Shown: one piece after another, positions 44,739-54,012 of the stretch
Layout of the letters: each line of letters starts with the position of its first letter
Position numbering within the stretch: the stretch's first letter is position 1
NCBI RefSeq assembly: GCF_023374055.1
Contig: NZ_JAMBEP010000002.1
Coordinates: forward strand, 1 to 64,000
Direction of reading: 5' to 3'
DNA: 64,000 nucleotides
DNA from: Luteimonas galliterrae
Lineage (GTDB): Bacteria; Pseudomonadota; Gammaproteobacteria; Xanthomonadales; Xanthomonadaceae
Made by a program: the position numbers and the translations under genes
The notes under the pieces: model-generated
Told to the model about the DNA's origin: nothing
Databases searched by the model: none
Seen by the model: the letters and a program-made list of their open reading frames with translations, nothing else

Positions 44739-45091
44739 CTTTTCGATTCCATTTTTTGCGTGATCCGGCCCATACCGGTGCTAGCGCTCCTTCGCTGGCC
44801 CGATTCCCCATAGGCACCCATACGAGAGCGTTTCTTAAGGACGCAGACGGCAGATAAAAACGGCCACGCACGCGCGCATATCTCGGCGCGGCTTGCTCAT
44901 CATGCGATTTTCGGGCAGGCCTAAACTCGACAGCGCTGCACAAGCGATAATGGTTAGACCTGGGTTCGCAAGCAGGCTGTCGCTGTAAAGGGGCGCCAGT
45001 TAGTCAATCGCTTTGCGGAATTTAACGCGCGACATGCATGGGCGGTTTCTCCCGCCTCGTTTACGCGTTTGCCCGACGTGTACGGTCAGCC

Positions 45092-45127
45092 CAAAAAAAG
45101 CCGCTTGAAGCGGCCTTTATTTTTTGG
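45092..45127. terminator. Bidirectional terminator-like hairpin
   Basis: aaaaaaagccgcttgaagcggcctttattttttgg: a short GC stem (gccgc/gcggc) flanked by A- and T-runs on either side. Confidence 0.7.
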
Positions 45128-45265
45128 AAATCCGGTGGCATCGCCAGTTCCAGCAGCCGACAGTGGCCGGCAGTAGCCGCTAGGAACCTGACAGCAGCAG
45201 CAACTGCGTTTCGACTGGGATTTTCATGTTCGTTGACCCGATATTGAAATCAGACCCGCGCAGCA

Positions 45266-45298
45266 AAAAAAGCCGCGGGTATCCGCGGCTTTTTTCTT
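45266..45298. terminator. Terminator downstream of pilE, probably bidirectional
   Basis: aaaaaaagccgcgg-gtat-ccgcggcttttttc: 8-bp stem with A-run before and T-run after, located about 15 bases beyond the pilE stop. It closes the minor pilin operon on the minus strand. Confidence 0.9.
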
Positions 45299-45313
45299 AT
45301 TGGACCTTAACGG

Positions 45314-45763
45314 TCAGAAGCATTCCGAAACTGACCCGCCTGTAGCCGATTTCGCTCCTGCGGCATTCACGCTGAGCATGCCGCAACGATCCTCGGCCTG
45401 GGCGCCGGTAGGCGTTGCCGTCAGTACGAAGGTAGTCGCATTAGCATCGTCACTCATGTCCACGGTATAGCGAGCCTCTCCGTCGCGCGGTGACTGACGA
45501 TAGGTAGCGGGCCAGGTGCCTTCGAACCCCGCATAGGTGTTGTTTACCGTATGGAATCGTTCGGCGAGCTGAGCGATCTCGATCAGATCGGCCTTGGCCT
45601 GACCTCGACGACCCTTGCGGATGCTCTCCTGATAGCTGGGGAGCGCAATCGCCGCAAGGATGGCGACAACGGCTACCACCACCATCAGCTCGATCAACGT
45701 AAAGCCCGATGAAGCGCCGTTGGAACCGGAGCGCCGTGGCGCGAATGTTTTCCGTGAAAGCAC
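45314..45763 (-). CDS. pilE: Type IV minor pilin PilE
   Basis: 149 aa. Prepilin cleavage site SSG-FTLIELMVVVAV with Glu+5, then a canonical N-terminal helix (AILAAIALPSYQESIRKGRR) and a small globular domain with a C-terminal disulfide pair (DRCGM and the terminal SECF). Last gene of the fimT-pilVWXY1E operon, the position of PilE in Pseudomonas and Xanthomonas. Some relatives are annotated only as prepilin-type protein. Confidence 0.92.
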   Translation of the reverse strand: MLSRKTFAPRRSGSNGASSGFTLIELMVVVAVVAILAAIALPSYQESIRKGRRGQAKADLIEIAQLAERFHTVNNTYAGFEGTWPATYRQSPRDGEARYTVDMSDDANATTFVLTATPTGAQAEDRCGMLSVNAAGAKSATGGSVSECF

Positions 45764-45778
45764 GTTGCTCTCCCCTGT

Positions 45779-48700
45779 TTACTGGATTTGACGCCAAGAC
45801 TGGCGTCCGCATGCGCGCGGCAGGTACAGCGGCGGAGCGCCGGCCACTTGAACCACCATCGAGCATTGCGCTCCGAGCGCTTTGGTCAGGTCGGCGTCCG
45901 TCGCGCCGGTACCCAGCGGCTTGATCCGTGGCGACGTCATCACCGCCACGTCCTTGACCGGCGCCGTTCCGCCGGTATTCAACGCCAAGGCGCCGGTACC
46001 CGCATCGTACGATTCGCCGTCGGGGGCGCCCTTCCTGACATTCGACAGCGCCGGCGCACCGGAGAGCGCGTTCAAACCGTACAACCAGTTATTGCCCGCG
46101 GCGCCGCAACCGACCGAGGCATTGGGCGCATAGGTTGGCATGAAGACCACGCCGCTCTCGATTCTCGGATAGGCGACGAAGCGTTCGCCGGCGGGGAGAT
46201 CCAAATACCAGCCCTTCAGGCCAGCGCCCATCAGGTTCGCGCTGATTTCGCGCACCCCATTTTCCGTGGTGATGATGCGTTGTTCGAGCAGGTTGGAGCG
46301 CGTAACGGTATCGGTGCCGCCGTTGTCCAGCACTGCGTACAGCGATTGCAACGCCGTATCGGTCGCGTCATCGATGAAAGAGAAACTGCCGGTGCCGAAG
46401 TAGACAAGGACGCCACCGCCCGGGCCTGCCGCTGCCGTCAATCCTCCCAGAATCGGCTGGCGCTTGCCGGCATCCGGAGCCGCGGTGTACTGCAACGTGG
46501 TGAACATCGGTTTGGTGATGTTCGCAGGCTTGGCATCGCGCAAGTCGAACTTCCAAATGGCGCCCTTCTGGTCTGCGGCATAAACCGTATCCGCAAAACC
46601 GTCGCGCACTCTAGCGGTCAAAGTACTGTCCGTCGCCGGACCCCAGCGATCGACGACCACGAGATTGCCGAGCCCATTATCCCCGGACGGCGCGCCGTCT
46701 TCGGTCGCTTCGATCATCGTGACATTCGGCGCGCCCGTATCGATGTCGACCAGGAACAGTACCGCCTTCTTGCTGATGCTGTTGTAGCCGTTGCCGAAGA
46801 TCGCGCGCCACTTGACCGGACCCGAAGCGTCGCCGGTTTTCACCGGGACGATGACGGGCCTGTTGAGCACGTTGCCGATGTTCTCGCGCACGGCCAGCGG
46901 CAACGCGGTGTTGACGTCGTTGATCTCCCACAGCCTGTCCGAGGCCGCGAAAGTACCGGTTTCCGAGCCATCGGCGCTGGGGCGCGAAGCCCGCGAGACA
47001 TCCAGGGCGAACACGCCGCGGGCGCCGGCTCCGGTCGTCCCGACCAGTACGGTCTGCCAATCGCTGGAATAATAGGCGTCGGATACGGCCAGCGGGCCGT
47101 CGACATAGAAACGGTGCTGGAAGATCTGATCGCCGCCTTTCGCCGGATCGAGCGGGAACAACAGATTGCCCATGTGGCCAAGCACGCTGTTCGGTATGTA
47201 GGCGAAGCGTTCGATACCGCCTACCTCGGTTTCTCGGCCGTCGAAAGCATGCAGCATGCCGTCGTTGGCGCCGGCATAGATCATCGTGCGCTGCTGGTTG
47301 AGTTTGTCCTTCAGATGCTCGCCGTAACTGGTGCTATAAGGCTCCGGCAACGAGCGGTAGCCGAAATCGTCGCGCGGCGAACTGACGACCGGCGTCGAAT
47401 TCACGATGTCGCCCAGACGCGTGGTGCGGAAGCGCAGAATGCCGGTGTCGGTGCGGCCCACTTCCTTGGTCTGGTCGCCTTTGAGATAGGCCAAGGCTTC
47501 GGTGAGGGTGAGTTTCGTGGTGGCGCTGCCGGTCAAGCCTTCGATTAACGCTCCCGTGCACACCGACATATCCTTATGCGGGTTGTTGCAGAGATTATTC
47601 AGGCTGACGACATTGGTCGCGTCGAAAGGCACGACCGTGCCTGCGCTGTTCGTGAACCAGACGTTGCGGGCGTCCGGCGCCGGAAGGCGGGTGCTGGCCT
47701 CCCATGCGTTCTTGAACGTGACCACGCCCGAGACCGGATCGCTGCTCACCGTCTGCGCGGTCAAGGTGCTGTACCAATCGGTGCCGTCGTTCCTGGCTTC
47801 GTAGAACGGCGAAACGCTCAGCGAGCCGGTACCGATTCGGGCACCGGTCATGGCGATGCTCCCCGAAGGCGTCCTGCCCGCGTTGATCGAAGCGATCACG
47901 CGGCGCATCGCGGCGGTGATGTCGGCCGGCGTCGTGGCGTTGACGTATTCGCCGCGGCCGTTGATCGAGGCGTGCCAGATCTCATCGACGGTGCTTGGCT
48001 GATCGTTCTCGCGGGCCTGCCAGGCCGGCGCGCTTGCGAACGCCGCCTTGGTGGCTTCGTTCGGGATCGTCAACGGATTGTCGATGTAGGGCGATCTGCC
48101 GATCAGGTTGCCCTTGGCGCCGAGCGTTATGCCGTAAAAATTCATGTGCAGATTGGTGCGGCAATCCAGCGTCGTGTCGAGCGGCAAGACACTGCACGCA
48201 TCGGCCAGAGGCACGTTGCCCTTCGGCAGATCGTCACGCAGATCGGCGAGGTAATACTTGGCCGATATGTCGGCCATGGTGCTGGCATAGGCGTCGGAGT
48301 ACGGCGCTCCGGTACCCTTGTCGACATCGCCGACCCCGGGACCGCCCTGGTTGCTATAGCCGTCGGTGAACAGCATGCCCGCATTCTTCTGGCAGGAATA
48401 GCGTATCGGCAGGTTATCGTTGTCGGCACCGTCCTTAACCGGCTTTCGGTCGAACTGCTTACCCAGATGCTCGACGGCCCAGCGATTAGGCGTACTGCCG
48501 GACGCTGGCAGCTTGAGCAGCTGATCCCGGAACAAGGCTGCCTTGTCGGCCGGGGTATTCATGTCCCGCATGACGACGTTCGGATAATTGGTGTACTCGG
48601 TACAGTTCCAGCCGCAGCTGGTCGCACCGCTGTTGATCGTGAACATGCCCACGCGCATGTCTTGGACGCTGTCCAGCGACCGCGTCAAGCCTGCGATCAT

Positions 48701-49720
48701 CGAACGATTGCGGTCCCCGTAATACGTGAACCAGTTGGCGAAGTTCTTCTGCATCGCTTCGGCCGCATCGCCGAACATCGTGCTGTTGATCTCGTAGCGA
48801 TACATGTCACAGCCGGGGCCGCAGGCGTTCTTGGCCGTTCCCCTGCCGTCGACGTAGCCCGGCGGATCCGGACTGGTCGTCTTCAAGTAGAAGGTCGCAG
48901 GCACATAGGCGATGCCCATTTGGCAATCGTCGGTGACACGATGGCCACCGCTACCGACCGTGACCCAGGTGTTGCGGGTGTCTTTCGAGGTGCCAAGACC
49001 ACCGCATGAGTTGGATCCGCTGATGAAGTACTTCGTCCCCTCGGGCAGGCTGGCGTCGTCCGGTACGATAAACATCTCTTCCACGGTCGGAACGGTATCG
49101 GTGTCGTCCGTGCGATCGGTGTGGACCGCCGTGAGGTCGAACGTATAGATAAGCGTCTTCGTCGGATCCGGATCCGGCTCCGGCGTCGCCTTCGTCGGCG
49201 AAGCCTGCGGATAGTCGACGATCACATTATCGGCGTCGGGCTTCCGCCACGGCTCATACTTGATATTGGGATTGAAGTATGCGGGATTGAACTCGGGCGA
49301 CCTGGCGAAGCCGAAGTTGTCGATGGGCGGAATTGCGAAGCGCCCGTTATCGATGCGGTGACCGACGAAGGGCAGCAGGTGGTTGTAGCTGCCGCCGCTG
49401 TCCCTACTGTCGTTGACGGCGTCGATCGTATCGCCTGCCGTGCGCAGTGTGCCGTCGGAATTGAAGAAACCGTTGGTGGTGTATGTGGCGTTGTCCCAGA
49501 ACGCCTGGCCATCGCGCCCGGGAAACAAGGTCTCGAACGTCATCGAGCCCGAATCGTCCACCGCCATGATGAAGGCCGGCGGCACCTTGGACTGCACGTT
49601 CAAGGGCGCCTGCGCCAGGATGCCCGAACCCTGCACGGCGAATACCGAATAAAGCCAGTAACCGCCCACGCCTATCACCAGCGCGGAAGCGGCAGCCAGC
49701 TTGATGCGACGGGATGCCAT
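45779..49720 (-). CDS. pilY1: Type IV pilus adhesin/assembly factor PilY1
   Basis: 1313 aa; calcium-regulated pilus-tip adhesin and mechanosensor. Start MASRRIKLAA with an export signal (ALVIGVGGYWLYSVFA). A von Willebrand A-like domain starts at AFIMAVDDSGSM (MIDAS motif D-x-S-G-S), and the C-terminal PilY1 beta-propeller contains YAGANDGMLHAFDGRE, VLVGTTGAGARGVFALDVS and YAADQKGAIWKFDL. Many Cys occur in the middle region (NACGPGCDMYR, SCGWNCTEY). Located between pilX and pilE as usual; spacing to pilX 11 bases. Confidence 0.95.
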   Translation of the reverse strand: MASRRIKLAAASALVIGVGGYWLYSVFAVQGSGILAQAPLNVQSKVPPAFIMAVDDSGSMTFETLFPGRDGQAFWDNATYTTNGFFNSDGTLRTAGDTIDAVNDSRDSGGSYNHLLPFVGHRIDNGRFAIPPIDNFGFARSPEFNPAYFNPNIKYEPWRKPDADNVIVDYPQASPTKATPEPDPDPTKTLIYTFDLTAVHTDRTDDTDTVPTVEEMFIVPDDASLPEGTKYFISGSNSCGGLGTSKDTRNTWVTVGSGGHRVTDDCQMGIAYVPATFYLKTTSPDPPGYVDGRGTAKNACGPGCDMYRYEINSTMFGDAAEAMQKNFANWFTYYGDRNRSMIAGLTRSLDSVQDMRVGMFTINSGATSCGWNCTEYTNYPNVVMRDMNTPADKAALFRDQLLKLPASGSTPNRWAVEHLGKQFDRKPVKDGADNDNLPIRYSCQKNAGMLFTDGYSNQGGPGVGDVDKGTGAPYSDAYASTMADISAKYYLADLRDDLPKGNVPLADACSVLPLDTTLDCRTNLHMNFYGITLGAKGNLIGRSPYIDNPLTIPNEATKAAFASAPAWQARENDQPSTVDEIWHASINGRGEYVNATTPADITAAMRRVIASINAGRTPSGSIAMTGARIGTGSLSVSPFYEARNDGTDWYSTLTAQTVSSDPVSGVVTFKNAWEASTRLPAPDARNVWFTNSAGTVVPFDATNVVSLNNLCNNPHKDMSVCTGALIEGLTGSATTKLTLTEALAYLKGDQTKEVGRTDTGILRFRTTRLGDIVNSTPVVSSPRDDFGYRSLPEPYSTSYGEHLKDKLNQQRTMIYAGANDGMLHAFDGRETEVGGIERFAYIPNSVLGHMGNLLFPLDPAKGGDQIFQHRFYVDGPLAVSDAYYSSDWQTVLVGTTGAGARGVFALDVSRASRPSADGSETGTFAASDRLWEINDVNTALPLAVRENIGNVLNRPVIVPVKTGDASGPVKWRAIFGNGYNSISKKAVLFLVDIDTGAPNVTMIEATEDGAPSGDNGLGNLVVVDRWGPATDSTLTARVRDGFADTVYAADQKGAIWKFDLRDAKPANITKPMFTTLQYTAAPDAGKRQPILGGLTAAAGPGGGVLVYFGTGSFSFIDDATDTALQSLYAVLDNGGTDTVTRSNLLEQRIITTENGVREISANLMGAGLKGWYLDLPAGERFVAYPRIESGVVFMPTYAPNASVGCGAAGNNWLYGLNALSGAPALSNVRKGAPDGESYDAGTGALALNTGGTAPVKDVAVMTSPRIKPLGTGATDADLTKALGAQCSMVVQVAGAPPLYLPRACGRQSWRQIQ

Positions 49721-49731
49721 GGGAGAACTCC

Positions 49732-50256
49732 TCAAGGTCTGAATATGGTGTCGATGGCCGCAGCGGCCGTGGGGTTGTCGTCGTCGTTCGTGCTGTAGAC
49801 GGTGACCTGGTAGATCGGATTCGGGTCTTCGTTGAGCGGACGCCCCATGTCCAGGTCGGAATTGCCGGAAATGCAGGGGCCGATCAGCCGGGCATTGACC
49901 TTTGGGCTGGTCGCTAGACTCTGGTCTTCGGCCCAGTCGCCCGGGTCGAAACCGTTGTCGCAGATCATGTCGACGTCGGCAGAATCGATCGCATCGCAGC
50001 CGGCGGTTTCCGTACGGTTGACCATGTCCTCGAGCGCGCACTCGGCGCTGCGGGCTTCGCCTTCGCTGCGCTGGAAGGCGAGGTTGCCAGCGAGGTAATT
50101 GGCCGACATGCGTTCCTGCATGCCGGACACCTGCATGCCGATTACGCCGATCAGCGCCAGCAGGATCAATATGATCAGGGCGACGTACAGCACCGCACCG
50201 CGCTGGTTGCGCGCCGGCGGACCGATGGAAATGCTTCGACGTGTCATGGACATCAT
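49732..50256 (-). CDS. pilX: Type IV pilus assembly protein PilX
   Basis: 174 aa with the PilX pattern RNQRGAVLYVALIILILLALIGVIGMQVSGMQE, quoted here in two parts: RNQRGAVLYV and then a long hydrophobic helix ending VSGMQE. The globular part has several Cys. The start could be any of three closely spaced ATGs (50256, 50253, 50247); the first is 5 bases after the pilW stop. Minor pilin primed with PilV, PilW, FimU/FimT and PilY1. Confidence 0.87.
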   Translation of the reverse strand: MMSMTRRSISIGPPARNQRGAVLYVALIILILLALIGVIGMQVSGMQERMSANYLAGNLAFQRSEGEARSAECALEDMVNRTETAGCDAIDSADVDMICDNGFDPGDWAEDQSLATSPKVNARLIGPCISGNSDLDMGRPLNEDPNPIYQVTVYSTNDDDNPTAAAAIDTIFRP

Positions 50257-50261
50257 CCAGG

Positions 50262-51392
50262 TCAATTGCCGTACAAGCGGTTGCGCATGGCGATGGTGGC
50301 CTCGTAACTGGCGCGATAAAGCCCGTCGTTGGCCGCCGGCGCGTTGAAAGCTACGCCGAGCACGCGGCGGGCATTGGCGTCTTGCGCCTGTGCGGATGCC
50401 GCAGGGCTGGGGCTGCGCGCCAATATGCCGACCTGCACCAGGCCCACGCGGCGCCAGTCGTTGGCATCCCAAGTCGTATCCGCCGGATTCTGTATGTCGA
50501 TGTAGCCGCTAGGCGGCGATGTCGTCAGATCCTCCACTCGGTCCTGCCCGTAAAGCAGTTGCAGGCTCTCGATGCCTTCCACCAATTCTTCCGGCACATA
50601 GCTGGCGCCGTCGTAGCGGGCGCGGAACAACGCGGGTGCGCCCGAAGCGCCGGTACCCACGTAATAGACGATGGACTCGGCGCGATAAAGCATGGTCTGG
50701 CCGGAAGGCTGAGGCGTGTATCGGCCCCTCAGATCGGTGGCCGGGTCCGCCGTCGCGGCCACGGCGACCGTGCCGGTGCCGGTGCCGGCGAAGACATCGG
50801 CATGGCTGCAATCGGCGACGCCGAACAAGGACGGCGTAGCGACGCCGTCGGTCGTCAACACGTCCCAGCGCCCGGCGGCGACAGTCACGGTCTCGTCGCC
50901 ACCATCGATGTCGATACCCGTGACCGGGGCGCCTTCGTTGCTGAAATAGCGCAATACGATGATGTCGCTGCCTGGCAGCGGCTCGAGGTCGGTGATCTGG
51001 GTGGGTACGCCCGCCGCGGCGCCCCAGGTTCCGCCGATCGTGAGCGCATTGCCCGGTGCTGTGCCAGCGGCTTCATAGCCCTGTACCGAGACCGAGAAGT
51101 CGAGCGGGAACAAAGGCGCAGCCCCGAAATGAGGCTGCAGGGATCCGGGCGTCTGCAGGTGCGCCTGGTCGTTCACGCAGCCGTAATGGCCGGCCATGCG
51201 GATGTCGCGCTGCAGGAAGTCCATCGCGAAACGGGCGTTTTCCTGCGTGCGGGCCATGCCTTCGGACAACTGGTACGCGGCGCGCGATGCGCCGAAGACT
51301 TGCACGAGACCCAGCACCAGCAAGGTGCCGATCGCCAGCGCGATCATCAACTCGATGAGGCTCACGCCCGCTGTCCGGCCATAGGGTTGCAT
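50262..51392 (-). CDS. pilW: Type IV pilus assembly protein PilW
   Basis: 376 aa. Prepilin site TAG-VSLIELMIALAI with Glu+5 and helix LLVLGLVQVFGASRAAYQL; then the PilW domain RFAMDFLQRDIRMAGHYGC. ATG at 51392 is used; a GTG at 51401 would overlap the pilV stop as GTGA and give three more residues, so coupled translation is plausible. Confidence 0.92.
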   Translation of the reverse strand: MQPYGRTAGVSLIELMIALAIGTLLVLGLVQVFGASRAAYQLSEGMARTQENARFAMDFLQRDIRMAGHYGCVNDQAHLQTPGSLQPHFGAAPLFPLDFSVSVQGYEAAGTAPGNALTIGGTWGAAAGVPTQITDLEPLPGSDIIVLRYFSNEGAPVTGIDIDGGDETVTVAAGRWDVLTTDGVATPSLFGVADCSHADVFAGTGTGTVAVAATADPATDLRGRYTPQPSGQTMLYRAESIVYYVGTGASGAPALFRARYDGASYVPEELVEGIESLQLLYGQDRVEDLTTSPPSGYIDIQNPADTTWDANDWRRVGLVQVGILARSPSPAASAQAQDANARRVLGVAFNAPAANDGLYRASYEATIAMRNRLYGN

Positions 51393-51397
51393 GGGCT

Positions 51398-51856
51398 TCA
51401 CAGGCGCGTCTCCACGACGAAACTGGTGGGAGCTTCGATCGATATGCGATCGCCCCAGGTGAGCGTGACGGTGGCCAGACCGTCGGCGTAGGTCACCGTC
51501 GCGGTGGCGTCGTCTCCCAAAGCCTCGACGACCTGGCATTGCCAGCGGGTGACGACGCTGGAGACGGGGATGGGAAGCTCTCCGACCGGCCGACTGCAAT
51601 TGCTGCCATTTACTTCGTCTTCTTCGAAACTCGCGTCGGTGTATTTTGCGGCGGACAGTCGGTTCGCCCGCATCTGGTCGAGCAAGTCGTAGGCCAGGTT
51701 GGTGGCCTGCGTGCGGTGGTTGGCGCTTTGGGTGTAGCGCAGGTTCATGGTTTGCAGCAACGCGAAGCCCAGAAGGCCGAACGCGAGTATCACCAGCGTC
51801 ACCAGCACTTCGATCATCGAGAAGCCGCGCTGCATGCGCATCGGGCGACGGTTCAT
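51398..51856 (-). CDS. pilV: Type IV pilus modification protein PilV
   Basis: 152 aa. Prepilin motif RGFSMIEVLVTLVILAFGLL with Glu+5, then GFALLQTMNLRYTQSANHRT typical of PilV. Start chosen at the ATG that overlaps the upstream fimT stop as ATGA; another ATG lies 6 bases earlier. Confidence 0.92.
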   Translation of the reverse strand: MNRRPMRMQRGFSMIEVLVTLVILAFGLLGFALLQTMNLRYTQSANHRTQATNLAYDLLDQMRANRLSAAKYTDASFEEDEVNGSNCSRPVGELPIPVSSVVTRWQCQVVEALGDDATATVTYADGLATVTLTWGDRISIEAPTSFVVETRL

Positions 51857-52356
51857 GGGCATGCCCCTTGCGCGACGCGCGTCTGGCCGGTGGCGCCGAT
51901 GGTGATGCAACGCGCGGGTTCTTCCACATCGTCCGGCCGCACCGCGACCGTCTGTTGGCCGCCGACCGCCCGTCCGCGGCCGTCGAAGGCGATCAGCGCG
52001 GCGCTTCCGGCCACCAGAAGTTTCGGATTGCCTTCCACGTAGCGCACCACGGCTTCGTCGCCGTTCACGGTGCCGCTGTTGTCCAAGTCGGACCAAACCA
52101 GCCAGCCGCTGTTCCAATCGCCACCGCAGCTGCCGCCGTCCGCACTGGTGCAGACCACGCCCCTGCTGCGGCTACGGATGGCCTCGGTGCGGGCCAACGC
52201 GACGCTGGCCAGGACCTCGTTGGTCTTGGTGGCGACGCGATTGGAGCGCAGCGAGCCTTGAAAGCTCGGCAAGGCGATCACGGCCAGGATCGCGACGATC
52301 GCGATCACGGTCATCAGTTCGACCAAAGTGAAGCCTTTGGCGCGGTTCGGATACAT
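51853..52356 (-). CDS. fimT: FimT/FimU (GspH-type) minor pilin
   Basis: 167 aa. Cleavage motif AKG-FTLVELMTVIAI with Glu+5 and helix AILAVIALPSFQGSL. Globular GspH domain with Cys pairs (CTSADGGSC, RCITIG). First gene of the minor pilin operon. The start at MYPNRAKGF is favoured; an ATG 63 bases upstream would give an atypically long leader. The name FimU is used in Pseudomonas. Confidence 0.92.
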   Translation of the reverse strand: MYPNRAKGFTLVELMTVIAIVAILAVIALPSFQGSLRSNRVATKTNEVLASVALARTEAIRSRSRGVVCTSADGGSCGGDWNSGWLVWSDLDNSGTVNGDEAVVRYVEGNPKLLVAGSAALIAFDGRGRAVGGQQTVAVRPDDVEEPARCITIGATGQTRVAQGACP

Positions 52357-52531
52357 ACGTGAAGCCACCCTTCCCCGGGGAGACCGTGCAAGGCTGCGGC
52401 TTGGAGCGAAGCGATGCAAGCCCCGACGGACAGGCGGTCACGAAAAGGAGACGGGCGTAATCGTGATCCGTGCGACCCGTCACAGCGCTTGCCGGACGGC
52501 GGCTGCGGCCCGGCGATTCGGACCCGCCGGG

Positions 52532-53911
52532 TCAGGCCAGGACGCGGTAGCAGGGACGGTATTCGCCGGCGATCTTCATCCGCCGCTGTTCGACGAAGGC
52601 GCGCAGCAGCGCGTCCAGCGCCCGCATCATGTCGTGGTCGCCGTGGATGTCGAACGGGCCGTGCGCTTCGATGCGCCGCATGCCATCCTCCTTCACGTTG
52701 CCCGCGACGATGCCGGAGAAGGCGCGACGCAGGTCGGCCGCCAATTCGTGCGGCTTGCGGCCGTGGTGCAGATCCAGTGCCGCCATCGCTTCGTGCGTGG
52801 GCACGAACGGCTGCTGGAATTCCTGCGGCACTTCCAAGGCCCAGTTGAAGAAGAAAGAATCCTTCTGCGCGATGCGGTATTCGCGCACGCGCTTGATGCC
52901 TTGCGCCATCTTGCGGGCGACGGCGGCGCCGTCGCCGATCACGATCTCGTAGCGCGACGCGGCCGCTTCGCCCAGCGTCAGCCGGATGAACTGGTCGATC
53001 TGCTCGAAGTACGGCGCCGAGATCGCCGGCCCGGTCAGGATCAGCGGGAACGGCAGGTCGCGGTTCTCCTCGCGCAGCAAGATGCCGAGCAGGTACAGGA
53101 TCTCTTCGGCCGTGCCGACGCCGCCCGGGAAGACGATAATGCCGTGAGCGATGCGGACGAAGGCTTCGAGCCGCTTCTCGATGTCCGGCATGATCACCAG
53201 GTGGTTGACGATCGGGTTCGGCGATTCCGCGGCGATGATGCCGGGCTCGGTGATGCCGATATAGCGCGTGCTGCGCTTGCGCTGCTTGGCGTGGGCGATG
53301 GTGGCGCCCTTCATCGGCCCCTTCATCGCGCCCGGGCCGCAGCCGGTGCAGATGTCCAGGCCGCGCAGGCCGAGTTCGTACCCGGCCTGCTTGGTGTACA
53401 CGTATTCGTCGCGGCCGATCGAATGGCCGCCCCAGCACACCACCAGGTTGGGATCGGCCGGATGCAGGATGCGCGCGTTGCGCAGCAAGCCGAACACGGC
53501 GTTGGTGATGCCGGAAGACGTGGTCAGGTCGTAGTTGCTGCGCTCGCCCAGTTCGATGGCGGTGTAGGCCAGGTCGCGCACCACCGCGAACAGCAGCTCG
53601 GCGACGCCGCGGATGATCTCGCCGTCGACGAACGCCATCGCCGGCGCGTTGAGCAGATCGATGCGCACGCCGCGGTCCTGCTGCAGCACCTGGATGTCGA
53701 AGTCCGGGTAGAGCTCGCGCGCCGCGCGCGGGTCGTCCGAGGGGCTGCCGCTGGTCAGCACCGCCAGCGCGCAGCGGCGCAGCAGATCGTGCATGCCGCC
53801 GCTGGAGGCGTCGCGCAGGCGCGCCACCTCGTCGCGCGACAGCACGTCCAGGCCGCCGCGCGGATAGATCCGGGCGTCGACGGTAGGCAGAGTGACGATG
53901 GGTTCTCTCAT
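52532..53911 (-). CDS. ppnN: Pyrimidine/purine nucleotide 5'-monophosphate nucleosidase PpnN
   Basis: 459 aa, the length of E. coli YgdH/PpnN. Hydrolyses nucleoside monophosphates to base and ribose 5-phosphate; in E. coli it is controlled by (p)ppGpp. The LOG-family motif PGGVGTAEE is present, together with the GGHSIGRDEY, CTGCGPGAMKGPMKGA and GITEPGIIAAE segments. The start at 53911 has GGAGA 8 bases upstream; an ATG 15 bases earlier is weaker. No gene partner; separated from the receptor upstream by a terminator. Confidence 0.93.
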   Translation of the reverse strand: MREPIVTLPTVDARIYPRGGLDVLSRDEVARLRDASSGGMHDLLRRCALAVLTSGSPSDDPRAARELYPDFDIQVLQQDRGVRIDLLNAPAMAFVDGEIIRGVAELLFAVVRDLAYTAIELGERSNYDLTTSSGITNAVFGLLRNARILHPADPNLVVCWGGHSIGRDEYVYTKQAGYELGLRGLDICTGCGPGAMKGPMKGATIAHAKQRKRSTRYIGITEPGIIAAESPNPIVNHLVIMPDIEKRLEAFVRIAHGIIVFPGGVGTAEEILYLLGILLREENRDLPFPLILTGPAISAPYFEQIDQFIRLTLGEAAASRYEIVIGDGAAVARKMAQGIKRVREYRIAQKDSFFFNWALEVPQEFQQPFVPTHEAMAALDLHHGRKPHELAADLRRAFSGIVAGNVKEDGMRRIEAHGPFDIHGDHDMMRALDALLRAFVEQRRMKIAGEYRPCYRVLA

Positions 53912-53955
53912 GTCGCTGTTCTCCATGCAGGCGACTGTAACGCAGAGCGGTCCGC

Positions 53956-53990
53956 AAACGGAAACGGCCGGGTTTCCCCGGCCGTTTCGC
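53956..53990 (-). terminator. Terminator of the Oar-like TonB receptor
   Basis: Minus strand: gaaacggccgggg-aaa-cccggccgtttc then cgttt; a 12-bp stem about 25 bases after the receptor stop. Confidence 0.85.
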
Positions 53991-54012
53991 GCAATCCGGA
54001 AACAGCGCCGGA

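Larger units (their letters stand above)
44739..45313. other. 575-bp intergenic region bordering the virB locus
   Basis: Separates virB7 from pilE; both genes are on the minus strand. Contains the probable virB promoter on the virB7 side (44760-44900; no clear consensus pair), two terminator-like hairpins described separately, and about 140 bases between them (45128-45265) with no convincing open frame. A 69-codon plus-strand frame at 45038 spans a terminator and is not credible. Confidence 0.5.

Noticed and set aside
29687-45091. Conjugative element or ICE
   Set aside because: VirB7 has the N0 domain of the killing subtype, an XVIPCD effector is present, and no relaxase, VirD4, integrase or origin of transfer was found in the window.
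45038-45247. Small plus-strand gene of 69 codons
   Set aside because: It spans a terminator hairpin, lacks a ribosome-binding site and has no recognisable features.
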